64,000 nt of DNA from Undibacterium sp. KW1. GTDB taxonomy: Bacteria; Pseudomonadota; Gammaproteobacteria; Burkholderiales; Burkholderiaceae_D. How positions within the stretch are numbered: position 1 is the first letter of the stretch; every line of letters starts with the position of its first letter. Under the pieces are notes generated by a model, which saw nothing but the letters and a program-made list of their open reading frames with translations, had not been told where the DNA came from and did no database searches. Location: contig NZ_AP018439.1 of NCBI RefSeq assembly GCF_009937955.1, positions 1,426,001 to 1,490,000 on the forward strand. Reading direction: 5' to 3'. Positions 51,571-61,752 of this stretch are shown piece by piece. The position numbers were made by a program, and so were the translations under genes.

Positions 51571-53688
51571 ATGAGCACTATCGAAGTCAAAGTACCCGAT
51601 ATCGGTGATTTCAAGGAAGTTGAAGTCATAGAATTGCTGGTCAAGGTGGGTGACACCATCAAGGTTGATCAATCACTGGTGACTGTCGAATCCGACAAGG
51701 CCAGCATGGAAATCCCGTCCAGCCACGCCGGTGTCATCAAGGAATTGAAAGTCAAGCTCGGTGACAAGATTGCTGAAGGCAGTCTGTTGCTGGTAATTGA
51801 AGCTGAGGGGGCTGCGGCAAGTGCAGCGCCTGCAGTTGCGGCAGCTCCCGCCGTTGCGGCTGCTCCAGCAGCGGCTCCTACTGTTGCCGCTGCCGCTCCT
51901 GTGGCAGCAGCGCCTGCCGGACCAGTTGGTATCGTCGAAGTCAAAGTCCCTGATATTGGTGATTTCAAGGAAGTGGAAGTCATTGAAGTCATGGTCAAGG
52001 TTGGCGACAGCATCAAGGTCGACCAGTCCCTGATTACCGTCGAATCGGACAAGGCCAGTATGGAAATTCCATCCAGCCATGCCGGTACGGTAAAAGAAAT
52101 CAAGGTCAAGGTTGGTGACAAGGTTGCTGAAGGCAGTTTGCTGTTGCTGGTCGAAGCTGCAGGCCAGGCAGCGTCTGCTCCTGCTGCTGCCACCCCAACA
52201 GCAACTGCACCCGCTGTAGCACCTGTCGTTCCTGCGCCAGTTGCTTCTGGTTACACAGGCAAGGTCGATGTCGAATGCGACATGATGGTATTGGGCGCTG
52301 GCCCTGGCGGTTATTCTGCTGCCTTCCGTTCTGCCGATCTGGGCATGAATACAGTGTTGGTTGAGCGTTATTCCACGCTGGGTGGTGTCTGTCTGAATGT
52401 GGGTTGTATTCCATCCAAGGCACTGCTGCACGTGGCCGCCGTGATTGATGAAACTGCATCCATGGCAGCGCATGGCGTGACATTTGCCAAGCCGGAAATC
52501 GATATCGACAAACTGCGCGGCTACAAGGAAAGCGTCATCAAGAAAATGACAACTGGCCTGAGTGGCATGGCAAAAGCCCGCAAGGTCAATGTGGTGCAGG
52601 GCGTAGGTCAGTTCCTGAGTCCTAATCATATCGAAGTCACCGCGGCGGATGGCAGCAAAAAAACCGTACAGTTCAAGCAGGCGATTATTGCCGCTGGTTC
52701 TTCTGTCGTGAACCTGCCTTTCGTACCGGCTGACCCGCGCATTGTTGACAGCACAGGTGCGCTGGAATTGCGTCAGATACCAAAACGCATGCTGGTCATC
52801 GGCGGCGGCATCATCGGCCTGGAAATGGCGACCGTCTATTCCACCTTGGGTTCACGCATTGATGTCGTTGAAATGCTGGATGGCCTGATGCAGGGCGCAG
52901 ATCGTGACATGGTCAAGGTATGGCAAAAATTCAATGAAAAACGTTTTGACAACATCATGTTGAAAACCAAAACGGTTGCTGTTGAAGCACTGCCAGAGGG
53001 CATCAAGGTCACATTCGAAGCCGCTGAGGCGGGTGGAACTGCACCTGCACCACAAGTCTATGATCTGGTACTGGTGGCAGTAGGCCGCAGCCCCAACGGC
53101 AAGAAGATTGCTGCCGACAAGGCGGGCGTGGCCGTGACTGACCGTGGCTTCATCACTGTCGACAAGCAAATGCGCACCAACGTGCCTCATATCTTTGCGA
53201 TTGGTGACCTGGTTGGCCAACCCATGCTGGCACACAAGGCCGTACATGAAGCCCACGTTGCGGCAGAAGCAGCTTCCGGTGAAAAAGCCTACTTCGATGC
53301 CAGCGTGATTCCATCCGTTGCCTACACTGACCCTGAAGTCGCATGGGTAGGTATGACAGAAGACGAAGCCAAGGCCAAAGGCGTCAAGCTCGAAAAAGGT
53401 CATTTCCCATGGGCCGCGTCTGGCCGTGCAGTGGCCAATGGCCGTGATGAAGGCTTCACCAAGTTGCTGTTCGATGCAGAAACCAAACGCATCGTTGGTG
53501 GCGGTATCGTCGGCACGCATGCGGGTGACATGATAGGCGAGATCGCCCTGGCTATCGAGATGGGTGCTGATGCAGTTGATATCGGCAAGACCATCCATCC
53601 ACATCCTACCCTCGGTGAATCGATAGGCATGGCGGCTGAGGTGTATAAAGGTGTCTGTACAGACTTGCCACCGCAGCGCAAGAAATAA
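51571..53688 (+). CDS. lpdA: Dihydrolipoamide dehydrogenase E3 with two lipoyl domains
   Basis: This 705-aa flavoprotein reoxidises the dihydrolipoyl groups of E2 using NAD. Unusually it carries two nearly identical N-terminal lipoyl domains (about 2-75 and 122-196), each with [10 protein letters not shown], separated by Ala-rich linkers. The E3 core (about 235-705) has the FAD fold [12 protein letters not shown], the redox disulfide in [13 protein letters not shown], a second nucleotide fold [12 protein letters not shown] and the C-terminal HPHPTLGE His-Glu pair. The start at ATG 51571 follows CGGAG, 14 bp after aceF. A terminator follows at 53719. Confidence 0.96.
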   Translation: MSTIEVKVPDIGDFKEVEVIELLVKVGDTIKVDQSLVTVESDKASMEIPSSHAGVIKELKVKLGDKIAEGSLLLVIEAEGAAASAAPAVAAAPAVAAAPAAAPTVAAAAPVAAAPAGPVGIVEVKVPDIGDFKEVEVIEVMVKVGDSIKVDQSLITVESDKASMEIPSSHAGTVKEIKVKVGDKVAEGSLLLLVEAAGQAASAPAAATPTATAPAVAPVVPAPVASGYTGKVDVECDMMVLGAGPGGYSAAFRSADLGMNTVLVERYSTLGGVCLNVGCIPSKALLHVAAVIDETASMAAHGVTFAKPEIDIDKLRGYKESVIKKMTTGLSGMAKARKVNVVQGVGQFLSPNHIEVTAADGSKKTVQFKQAIIAAGSSVVNLPFVPADPRIVDSTGALELRQIPKRMLVIGGGIIGLEMATVYSTLGSRIDVVEMLDGLMQGADRDMVKVWQKFNEKRFDNIMLKTKTVAVEALPEGIKVTFEAAEAGGTAPAPQVYDLVLVAVGRSPNGKKIAADKAGVAVTDRGFITVDKQMRTNVPHIFAIGDLVGQPMLAHKAVHEAHVAAEAASGEKAYFDASVIPSVAYTDPEVAWVGMTEDEAKAKGVKLEKGHFPWAASGRAVANGRDEGFTKLLFDAETKRIVGGGIVGTHAGDMIGEIALAIEMGADAVDIGKTIHPHPTLGESIGMAAEVYKGVCTDLPPQRKK

Positions 53689-53718
53689 GTGAATTTGCTG
53701 TAAATTAAAGTTAGGTAC

Positions 53719-53753
53719 AAGCCCTGATGCATAAAAAGCATCAGGGCTTTTTT
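53719..53753 (+). terminator. Terminator of the aceE-aceF-lpdA operon
   Basis: The stem AAGCCCTGATGC/GCATCAGGGCTT has a 7-nt loop with a following T-run. It lies 30 bp after lpdA. Confidence 0.93.
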
Positions 53754-53908
53754 GTATCTATCGCTATAGAACTCTAGTTTTCTGAACTTGTTCTGCAAAC
53801 GGTAGTCAAATTGCTGCTTTTTGAGCTATCTTTGCGTGTTGTCCAAAAGATGGCTCCATAAAATCTGATCAAGCTCCCTTACAATAAAATATTACAGGTG
53901 GTGCAACC

Positions 53909-56797
53909 ATGAAAACCTTTGTACGCAGCACGCTGGTCCTTGCGCTGGCAACTGCCTTTCTCCCGGCTATTTCTGTTCATGCACAGGATAAAGCTGCCCC
54001 GGCAACTACGGCGGCCAAGGCAACCAAACCAGGGCAAAAAACCGCAGACCTGCTGCCATTTCACGCAACAGAAAAGCTCTTGTCCAATGGCCTGAAAATC
54101 ATCATCGTGCCGACTGGCTTGCCTAACATCATCTCGCTGCACATTCCGGTACAGACTGGTTCGCGCAATGAGATAGAAGAGGGTAAATCCGGTTTTGCCC
54201 ATTTCTTTGAGCATATGATGTTTCGCGGTACCAAGGAAATTCCGGCAGACAAGTACAAAGATATATTGACGGCCACCGGCGCGAGGCAAAATGCCTACAC
54301 CAGCGATGACCTGACCAACTATCACACGACCTTCTCCAAGGAAGACCTGGAAACCATGCTGAGGATAGAGGCAGACCGTTTCCAGAACCTGTCCTATAGT
54401 GAAGCAGATTTCAAGACAGAATCGCGTGCGGTACTGGGTGAATACAACAAGAACAGCGCCAACCCCATCAGCAAGCTGTTTGAAGTCATGCGCGACGCGG
54501 CTTACCAGAAGCACACTTACAAGCACACCACCATGGGCTTTCTCAAGGACATTGAGGACATGCCCAATCAATATGCCTATTCCAAGGTATTCTTTGACCG
54601 CTGGTACCGCCCTGAGCGTACCACCGTCATCATCGCCGGTGATGTTGAGCCGCAGAAAGCCATCGCCCTGGTCGAGAAGTACTGGGGTAAATGGCAGCGC
54701 GGCAAGGTGCAGCCTGCCGTGCCAGCAGAACCGGCAGCAACAGGTGCGATTTACAAGCATGTGCCATGGCCCAGCCCTACCTTGCCGTATGTGACCGTGG
54801 CCTTCCATGCGCCAGCTTTTTCTGAAGTGAACAAGGAGCACGCCGCCCTGCGCCTGTTGCTGAACCTGTCTTTCGGTTCTACCTCAGCCCTGAACAAGCG
54901 CCTGCAGCAAGATGAACAAAAGGTTGATCAGCTGTTTGACTATACGCCAGACAATGTCGATCCTGGTCTGGCAACCATAGGTGCACGCGTCAAGAAGCCG
55001 GAAGACGTGGTGTATGTGCGCGATGCCATCCTCAAGACCGTTGCCGGCATCACCGCCAAACCATTGTCTGACAAAGAACTGGCCGACGCCAAGTCTGCGC
55101 TCAAATATGGTGTCATACGCTCACTTGATAATACCGAGCAAATCGCTTCTACCCTGGTGCGTTTTGTTCATTACAAGCGTTCATATTCGACCATGAATCA
55201 GTTCTATCAGCTCATAGATAGTCTGACGCCAGCGGACTTGCAGGCTGCGGCGAAAAAATACCTGATTGATGACAGCATGATCGTCACCACACTGTCGAAT
55301 GTAGCCTTGCCTGCCGAGGTCAGCCAGTTGCCCAAGCTGGCCAGCTTTGCCGACAAGAACACGGGCAGCAAGCTCGACATGCTGGTGCAAAAATCAGCCT
55401 TGCCGCAGATACGCTTCAAACTGGTGTTCAATGCCGGTTCCGCGAATGATCCTGCAGGCAAGGAAGGCCTGGCAGCCCTGACGGCAGCCATGGTCGATGC
55501 GGCAGGTTCCAAAGAGCGCAAGATTGATGAAATCAAGAAAGCCTTGTTCCCATTGGCGGCCAGCTTCAATGGCCTGACCGACAAGGAAATGACCACCTTC
55601 AGCGGTTCCGTCCACAAAGACAAATGGGATGATCTGATCAATATCGCCTTGCCGCAATTGCTGGAACCCGGCTTCCGCGAAGAAGATTTCCGCCGCCTCA
55701 AGGATGCGCAAAAGAATGCCCTGACACTGGATTTGAAGGACAACAACGAAGAAGAACTCGCCAAAGAACGTCTGCAAACCAATGTGTTTGCAGCGTCACC
55801 TTATGCCCATCCTGTGCTCGGTACGATCAAGGGCATAGATGCGATTACGCTCGATGATGTCAAACAGTTCTGGAAACAGGCTTATACCAAGGGCGCGCTG
55901 AAGGTTGGTATTTCTGGCGACGTGACAGAAGCGATGCAGGCTTCCTTGCAGCAAGCCCTGGCGAAATTGCCAGAAGGTGCAGGCATTGCGCGTATTGCCG
56001 CACCTGTGGGCAAAGTCAGCAAGGGGCTGGAAGTGGAGATCATAGAAAAGAATACGCGCGCAACCGCTATCTCTTTGGGGCAGCCTATCACGGTGACGCG
56101 TGCGCATCCTGACTTTGCCGCCTTGTGGCTGGCCAAGACCTGGCTGGGCGAACACCGCGCCAGTTCATCCCATTTGTACCAGCGCATACGCGAAGTGCGT
56201 GGCATGAATTACGGTGACTATGCGTATATCGAAGCCTTCCCTGGCGCCATGTTCCAGTTCTTCCCGACTGCCAACAGGGCACGCCAGTCACAACTGTTTG
56301 AAATCTGGATACGCCCGGTCGCGCCGGAAAATGCCCAGATGGCCATACGGGTTGCGCTTACCGAGTTCGACAGAATGGTCAACAAGGGACTGAGCAAGGA
56401 AGAGTTCGAGATCACCCGTGCCTACCTGATGAAAAATGTTTTCATGATGACGGCCACCCAGGATCAGCAGCTAGGCTATGCCATGGATTCGCAATGGCAC
56501 CATACGCCTGAATTTACGAAGATGATGCGTGATAACCTGAGTAAACTGAGCCTGGCAGATGTCAATGCCGCCATCAAGAAGCATTTGTCGGCAGAAAACC
56601 TGTCTGTCGTCATCATCGCCAAAGATGCTGCCGACCTGAAGGCAAAGCTGGTGGCCGATGCTGAATCACCGATCAAATACAATTCAGATAAACCCAAGGA
56701 ATTGCTGGATGAAGACCAGGTCATCAGCAAGCGCAAGCTCAACATCAAGGCTGAGGCTGTCAGCATCACACCTGCAAGCAAGGTGTTTGCTGATTAA
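53909..56797 (+). CDS. Exported M16 family zinc peptidase (two M16 halves)
   Basis: This 962-aa protein has a signal peptide (cleaved near VHAQD, about residue 26). The N-terminal M16 half (about 55-290) contains the inverted zinc motif HFFEH (FAHFFEHMMFRGT, about 93-105) and a downstream glutamate ligand in ESRAVLGEYN (about 171). A second M16 half (about 500-900) lacks the zinc motif, as is usual for the non-catalytic half. It probably degrades peptides in the periplasm. It is a single gene with a terminator at 56829-56867. Confidence 0.93.
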   Translation: MKTFVRSTLVLALATAFLPAISVHAQDKAAPATTAAKATKPGQKTADLLPFHATEKLLSNGLKIIIVPTGLPNIISLHIPVQTGSRNEIEEGKSGFAHFFEHMMFRGTKEIPADKYKDILTATGARQNAYTSDDLTNYHTTFSKEDLETMLRIEADRFQNLSYSEADFKTESRAVLGEYNKNSANPISKLFEVMRDAAYQKHTYKHTTMGFLKDIEDMPNQYAYSKVFFDRWYRPERTTVIIAGDVEPQKAIALVEKYWGKWQRGKVQPAVPAEPAATGAIYKHVPWPSPTLPYVTVAFHAPAFSEVNKEHAALRLLLNLSFGSTSALNKRLQQDEQKVDQLFDYTPDNVDPGLATIGARVKKPEDVVYVRDAILKTVAGITAKPLSDKELADAKSALKYGVIRSLDNTEQIASTLVRFVHYKRSYSTMNQFYQLIDSLTPADLQAAAKKYLIDDSMIVTTLSNVALPAEVSQLPKLASFADKNTGSKLDMLVQKSALPQIRFKLVFNAGSANDPAGKEGLAALTAAMVDAAGSKERKIDEIKKALFPLAASFNGLTDKEMTTFSGSVHKDKWDDLINIALPQLLEPGFREEDFRRLKDAQKNALTLDLKDNNEEELAKERLQTNVFAASPYAHPVLGTIKGIDAITLDDVKQFWKQAYTKGALKVGISGDVTEAMQASLQQALAKLPEGAGIARIAAPVGKVSKGLEVEIIEKNTRATAISLGQPITVTRAHPDFAALWLAKTWLGEHRASSSHLYQRIREVRGMNYGDYAYIEAFPGAMFQFFPTANRARQSQLFEIWIRPVAPENAQMAIRVALTEFDRMVNKGLSKEEFEITRAYLMKNVFMMTATQDQQLGYAMDSQWHHTPEFTKMMRDNLSKLSLADVNAAIKKHLSAENLSVVIIAKDAADLKAKLVADAESPIKYNSDKPKELLDEDQVISKRKLNIKAEAVSITPASKVFAD

Positions 56798-56828
56798 GCC
56801 AGTCAGATAGCCAGACCGTCAGATAGTT

Positions 56829-56867
56829 AAAAAAGCCCTGCAATCCGTGAAGATTGCAGGGCTTTTT
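56829..56867. terminator. Bidirectional terminator between M16 peptidase and methyltransferase
   Basis: A 17-bp stem AAAAAAGCCCTGCAATC/GATTGCAGGGCTTTTTT with a 6-nt loop serves both the plus-strand peptidase gene and the convergent methyltransferase gene. Confidence 0.94.
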
Positions 56868-56890
56868 TAATATGCGGATATTGCTAAAAA

Positions 56891-57934
56891 TTACGCCGCT
56901 TTTTGTACGATCAAACCTATCGAGGTCACTACGTATTTTTCTATCTGCAAACGCAGATGCGTATCCTGTACGTAGGGTGCCATATCGACATGGCCATCTG
57001 CAAAACCATCACCTTCATCCCAGTCGATTTCTATCTGATGACCCTGCGATTGCAGCGTAGTGATGATGTCTTCGATATCGCGCTTGCGGAACAGGACGGT
57101 AGCACCAGTATCGACGGTATTATCATTGGAAGACATATTGAATTCTGTCGTGTGCACTGCGATGCCGCCGGGCTTTAAGCAATGCATGGCATTATAGACA
57201 AATTGCTTGCCATGTTCGATGGAGCCCAGATGCTCAAAAGCGCAGGATGACCAAAGGAAATCGAATTTGCCATGCAGCTCTTCACTGATATTGTTCATGT
57301 CGGCAAATTTGAATTCGACCAGCCTGCGCAATTCTTTTTCATCGCAGAGATTACGCTGGTTGATGGCTTCAAAACCATTCGCGTGCTGGGTGGAGTCAAC
57401 CCAACCCTTGGCTTGTGCTTCTTCAGTGAACAAATCCGTGGCGATGATGCTGGCGCCATGTGCTGCGAAGATAGCAGTCAAGGGTTCAGTGCCGACAGCA
57501 AATCCCAAGCCAAGCTGCCCTTCTTGCAGCATGCCGCGCTCTTTCAAAGCTTGGGTGATGAAAGCCCACTCCCAGATTTTTCTGTGCATGTGACCTGGCC
57601 TGTCGCCCATGCGTGCAGTCCAATATTGAAAAACCTCGGTGCGCATCATCTGTTCTGTACACATGGATGATTGCAGCAGCTCTGTTCGGGCAGGTGGCGG
57701 GGACTGCAGATAGTCGTGAACTGGCTTGAAACCATCTTGCCATGCACGTACAGGGATCAACGGGTCTTCAACTTCGGCAGCAACTGGTGGAGTGGGTTCA
57801 ACCTGGGCTACAGGGTGCGCTACTACAGGAACTATGAATTGCTGCCGGATTTTTGCGGCCAGGCTGGATTGGCGAAATTCTGCAGGGAGCACCCGCCACA
57901 CTGGCAAAACCAATTTCAAGATACTGGATTTCAT
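56891..57934 (-). CDS. Class I SAM-dependent methyltransferase-like protein
   Basis: This protein of about 347 aa has a basic/hydrophobic start, a Pro/Val-rich linker (about 45-75) and a Rossmann-type methyltransferase domain (about 120-310). The SAM motif is degenerate: LGLGFAVGTEPLTAIFAAHGA instead of a typical GxGxG. An acidic end of strand 2 (IIATDLF) and motif IV-like WSSCAFEHLG follow, then LKPGGIAVHTTEF. The substrate is unknown; related proteins occur among glycan or surface-modification genes, but no such cluster is present here. ATG 57934 is chosen; an in-frame TTG at 57988 would extend it by 18 residues. Confidence 0.75.
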   Translation of the reverse strand: MKSSILKLVLPVWRVLPAEFRQSSLAAKIRQQFIVPVVAHPVAQVEPTPPVAAEVEDPLIPVRAWQDGFKPVHDYLQSPPPARTELLQSSMCTEQMMRTEVFQYWTARMGDRPGHMHRKIWEWAFITQALKERGMLQEGQLGLGFAVGTEPLTAIFAAHGASIIATDLFTEEAQAKGWVDSTQHANGFEAINQRNLCDEKELRRLVEFKFADMNNISEELHGKFDFLWSSCAFEHLGSIEHGKQFVYNAMHCLKPGGIAVHTTEFNMSSNDNTVDTGATVLFRKRDIEDIITTLQSQGHQIEIDWDEGDGFADGHVDMAPYVQDTHLRLQIEKYVVTSIGLIVQKAA

Positions 57935-58233
57935 GAGGTAAATCTTAGCTTTAATTGAATAAACTGCACTTATGCTGTTTCCAGCCAAGTAGAGAGCTTG
58001 CTGCCATGCTTCCTATAATAGCAATTGATTTGCCAGTCTGACTATTAAATTTTTCAATTGACACAGTCATCACTAATTGTCTGAAGATAATTACGCCCAA
58101 CAGTATTCAATATCTTTATGTGTTGTGGAAATTACGTCTGTCATCCAAAATAGTCTTACAGTTCGTTCATGGATGCTGCTTTGGACTATAATTTTCAGTA
58201 ATATTGACGTACGACAATCAGGAAAACCCTAAG

Positions 58234-59340
58234 ATGAACACAGCCACAAGCGTTGATAGTTTCACTTCTCCTGAATTCCTGGCCATGGAGCGCAGCATCA
58301 TCGATGACTTTGTCGATTGTACGCGGGAGGCATGTGAAGAAGCCGAGGCCTGCGTCAAAGAGCTCAATAATCAGGGCGGTGCGGCCTATGTACACCGCCT
58401 GTTCCGCGCCATGCATTCACTCAAGGGCAATTGCCAGATGGTTGGCCTGATTCCCTTTGTCGAGTTATTGCACAGGCTGGAAGAAATCGTCGCCAGGGTC
58501 AGGGCAGAGCAGGACCCTTATTGTCGTGAACTGGGTGAATTCCTTTTACTGGCCATTGATGAGGTTGAGGATTTGCTGAATGACCTGATCGCTCATGGGC
58601 ACACCAGTAATGTCCGGCGCAAGAAATTGTACGTCCTTTGCGACAGCTTGCAAAAGACTTCCAGTGGCGGCTTTCATGCGCAGCAATTCAAAGATGCAAT
58701 TGCTTTGCTGGATGGGAAAGTCGCAAACAAGGAAAATGTCGCAAAAGCCCCGAAAGTAATGCTGGAATTGTCAGATGACATGACAATGATGTACAAGTTT
58801 GCTCAACAAATTGATAATCTCAGTATCTATAGAAAAAATCGCAGCGAACAGTCCGCACAATTAGCCGAAGCATTGAATGAAGCATTGGGTCTGCCAGTCG
58901 ATGCACGACAATTGAAAGCAGCGTCCCTGATGCACGATGTGGGAATGAGTTTTATTCCACATAGTATTTTTAATAAAGAAGCAGGACTTTCAAGAGAGGA
59001 ACTGAAAATTGTGCAGGAACACGTAGTTACTGCCAGTCAGATACTCTTGCGCTTTGGTGGCTGGGACGAAGCAGCACGTATCGTTCTCGATCATCATGAG
59101 CGCTATGACGGCACCGGTTATCCGAATGGTTTGAAAGCGGAGCAGATACATCCTGGAGCACGCATACTGGCAATAGTTGATACCTTTTGCTCGGTCACCA
59201 ATGAGCGCTCAGACCGCAGTTTTAAACGCAGTTTGCTGAGTGCGATTTCCGAGATTAACGCCAATATTGAAAGCCAGTTTGATCCGCGCATGGTTGAGAT
59301 GTTTAATGATGTAGTGCGCAAGCTCATCGCCAAACAATAA
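58234..59340 (+). CDS. Hpt-HD-GYP fusion protein
   Basis: This 368-aa cytoplasmic protein has an N-terminal histidine phosphotransfer domain (about 15-120; phospho-accepting His in AMHSLKGNCQMVG). A C-terminal HD-GYP domain (about 195-360) has LMHDVGM, EEL..VQEHV, LDHHERYDGTGYP and a retained GYP motif. HD-GYP domains hydrolyse c-di-GMP. The fusion suggests that phosphorelay input controls c-di-GMP breakdown. No histidine kinase is adjacent, so the donor is encoded elsewhere. The start is ATG 58234 after AGGAAAA. The 300-bp region upstream (57935-58233) shows no other gene or clear promoter. Confidence 0.88.
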   Translation: MNTATSVDSFTSPEFLAMERSIIDDFVDCTREACEEAEACVKELNNQGGAAYVHRLFRAMHSLKGNCQMVGLIPFVELLHRLEEIVARVRAEQDPYCRELGEFLLLAIDEVEDLLNDLIAHGHTSNVRRKKLYVLCDSLQKTSSGGFHAQQFKDAIALLDGKVANKENVAKAPKVMLELSDDMTMMYKFAQQIDNLSIYRKNRSEQSAQLAEALNEALGLPVDARQLKAASLMHDVGMSFIPHSIFNKEAGLSREELKIVQEHVVTASQILLRFGGWDEAARIVLDHHERYDGTGYPNGLKAEQIHPGARILAIVDTFCSVTNERSDRSFKRSLLSAISEINANIESQFDPRMVEMFNDVVRKLIAKQ

Positions 59341-59361
59341 ATATGTTGCGGCGCGGAATAT

Positions 59362-59904
59362 ATGTGGCTAAACAATGTACCTGAAATTTCACACAAGGAT
59401 GTCCGCTTACGCAGCATACGCCGCAGTGATGCAGCAGCCTGGTATGACTATCTCAAAAATCCGGATGTGATCAGACATACCAGCTGGAACCTTAGTGCGG
59501 CAGCAGATCTGTTACCGCAGTTCGCTGCTTATGAAAGCGCTGCACCTGATACCCCTATTCGTCTTGCCATCGTCAGCAGGGAAGAAGACAGGCTCATAGG
59601 TACGGTCGGTTTTCATACCATTTCCGGTATTAACCGTAGTGCGGAACTTGCCTATGACCTGGCACCTGAATACTGGGGCAAGGGTGTCATGCAAGCTGCA
59701 GCAATGGCACTGTGTCAATGGGGCTTTCAGCAGGCTGGCTATAAGCGCATCCAGGCGACTGTGCTGGAAACCAATTTCCATTCCATACAACTGCTGGAGC
59801 GCATGGGCTTTGAACGAGAAGGCCATCTGCGGGCTTTTCGCATGGTGCGCGGCACACCGGGCAATTTCTGGATGTATTCACGTTTGCATCCTGATATTGC
59901 CTGA
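59362..59904 (+). CDS. GNAT acetyltransferase (RimJ/RimL-like)
   Basis: This 180-aa protein is of the ribosomal-protein-alanine acetyltransferase-like GNAT group. It begins with DVRLRSIRRSDAAAWYDYL and contains ELAYDLAPEYWGKGVMQAA (acetyl-CoA loop, about 94-112), then ETNFHSIQLLERMGFEREGHLR. Substrate unknown; small-molecule or N-terminal acetylation are both possible. It starts 21 bp after the Hpt-HD-GYP stop and may be co-transcribed with it. Confidence 0.9.
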   Translation: MWLNNVPEISHKDVRLRSIRRSDAAAWYDYLKNPDVIRHTSWNLSAAADLLPQFAAYESAAPDTPIRLAIVSREEDRLIGTVGFHTISGINRSAELAYDLAPEYWGKGVMQAAAMALCQWGFQQAGYKRIQATVLETNFHSIQLLERMGFEREGHLRAFRMVRGTPGNFWMYSRLHPDIA

Positions 59905-60060
59905 TCTTGCCAGCGGATAAACAAATCTTTACGACGACATAACAAGACTGTTTTTTTCATGCAAAGCATGTCGCATAGTGTTGGACATAAGCTTGTCGCT
60001 TGAGTTAGGCTGGCATTGAATAGCCTCCTGCCTTGCAGGGGCAATAGCCGGGAAAACAGC

Positions 60061-61038
60061 ATGTTGTTAAAACGCTCAAAAGAAGAAGTAGTCTTGCTCA
60101 TGCTTTGTGGCCTGAGCATACCGAGCATCCTTCCTTTTGGCATAGTGCGCCTGTTCCAGGGTAATTTTTTGATGGCAACAGTTGATCTGTTGATCGTGCT
60201 GGGTATGTTGTGCATCATCGTTTTTGTCTGGCGTACCAGGCGCGTGCGCCTGGCCGGGCTTGCTGTCACTGTGTTTTATTCCATGGGCATGCTGGCGGCT
60301 GTGTATGTCAAGGGCGTGCCTATCGCGTATTGGGTATATCCGACCATGATTGCTGCCTTTTTCATACTCAGGGCAAAAGAAGCCCTGATGATCAACAGCA
60401 TTTCATTGATCGTGCTGGTCATGATCTTGCGCAATGCCATGCAGTTGCTGGACCTGTCCAGTCTGGTCGTCACCCTGGTGTTGATCAATCTGTTTTCCTA
60501 TATCTTTTCTGACCGCACCAGCCTGCAGCATTTTGAATTGAACCAACAGGCAGAAAAAGACTTTTTAACCGGGGCTGGTAACCGCCGTGCGTTTGACAAG
60601 CAATTGCGGACCATCTGTGCCAAGGATGAAGTACATACCGATGTTTGCATCCTGATCCTTGATCTTGACCACTTCAAAAAAATCAATGACCAGTTTGGTC
60701 ATATGGTGGGTGACCAGGTGCTCATACAGTTTTGCGCACTGCTGCGTTCACGCATACGCACGGCAGACTGCTTTTTCCGCTATGGCGGCGAAGAATTTGT
60801 CGTCGTTGCGATGGGGGCAGACGATATTGCCGCAGCCAGGTTTGCGGAGGAATTGCGTACCCTGGTAGAAAAGGCGCAATTGCTGCGTGATTATCCCGTA
60901 ACCGTCTCCATAGGTGTGGCAAAGAAAATTGCCGGAGAAGATGGTCAGGCATGGTTCCAGCGTGCTGATACCATGCTTTATGAAGCAAAACTGGCCGGGC
61001 GCAACGCGGTGCGCGTGGCTGTCAATGACAGCGTTTGA
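60061..61038 (+). CDS. Membrane diguanylate cyclase (GGEEF)
   Basis: This 325-aa protein has about five to six N-terminal membrane helices (about 8-155) and a C-terminal GGDEF domain. The active-site motif is RYGGEEF (about residue 240). A product-inhibition site RxxD (RTAD) lies five residues upstream, so feedback-regulated synthesis of c-di-GMP is expected. ATG 60061 is preceded by GGGAAAA. Its activity opposes the HD-GYP protein encoded 720 bp upstream. Confidence 0.92.
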   Translation: MLLKRSKEEVVLLMLCGLSIPSILPFGIVRLFQGNFLMATVDLLIVLGMLCIIVFVWRTRRVRLAGLAVTVFYSMGMLAAVYVKGVPIAYWVYPTMIAAFFILRAKEALMINSISLIVLVMILRNAMQLLDLSSLVVTLVLINLFSYIFSDRTSLQHFELNQQAEKDFLTGAGNRRAFDKQLRTICAKDEVHTDVCILILDLDHFKKINDQFGHMVGDQVLIQFCALLRSRIRTADCFFRYGGEEFVVVAMGADDIAAARFAEELRTLVEKAQLLRDYPVTVSIGVAKKIAGEDGQAWFQRADTMLYEAKLAGRNAVRVAVNDSV

Positions 61039-61047
61039 GCTAAAGCC

Positions 61048-61668
61048 TCAAGCTTGTTGCTCAGGCTGATCACTGGAAGCAGTAACGTCATTGGCGACGA
61101 CAATCTGTTTTTCCAGCTCACTGTCAGGGCGATAACTCCAGGCTGGCATGAACAGCAATACAAACAGCGAAGCCAGTGCCGTAATGACACTGATCCAGAT
61201 GACAAACTGGTTGGCCGCAATGCGTTCAGGGTAGATATGGATGACAGCTCCCAGGCCTATGGCATTCGCCGCTGCCACCAGTACTGCACAGGCATAATCC
61301 TGAAAACGCCTGGCCTTGTTGGCACTTTTTGCCCAGCGTGGATCAGTGTTGTAGCTGGGCAGATGCAGGTGGGCATCTTCCAGCCTTTCCAGCGTGGCCA
61401 GGAAATGGCGCAAATTCGTGATCGAGCGTTCTGCCTTGTAATTCAAAAATGTCAGGCAAATTGATGCGACGGGAAAACCCATGACCAGCCATTCTACCGG
61501 CAGCTTGCTGCTGGGCTCACCCGGTTTCAAGGCCACCAGCGCAGCCAGCAGGCTGACTACCAGGGTCACATACAGGGCCAGCGCCTGATGTCTTTGTGCT
61601 ATGCGGGTATTGACTTCCTGGTTGGCGGCGATGAAACGATAATTGGCATCAACATGGGATTTTGACAT
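61048..61668 (-). CDS. Hypothetical membrane protein with four predicted helices
   Basis: This 206-aa protein has two helical hairpins (ALYVTLVVSLLAALVAL and EWLVMGFPVASICLTFLNY; DYACAVLVAAANAIGLGAVI and VIWISVITALASLFVLLF). They are separated by a cytoplasmic helix-rich segment (RHFLATLERLEDAHLHLPSY). I do not recognise a family. It converges with the diguanylate cyclase gene (9-bp gap). The start is ATG 61668; a TTG at 61695 is in frame. Confidence 0.75.
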   Translation of the reverse strand: MSKSHVDANYRFIAANQEVNTRIAQRHQALALYVTLVVSLLAALVALKPGEPSSKLPVEWLVMGFPVASICLTFLNYKAERSITNLRHFLATLERLEDAHLHLPSYNTDPRWAKSANKARRFQDYACAVLVAAANAIGLGAVIHIYPERIAANQFVIWISVITALASLFVLLFMPAWSYRPDSELEKQIVVANDVTASSDQPEQQA

Positions 61669-61752
61669 AGGGCGGCTTTCAGCGATTTGGAGCAAGCCGA
61701 TATTATCGCTTAAATTTTCGCTGAAACTGTTTGAAACCGCTCGTCCCTACTC

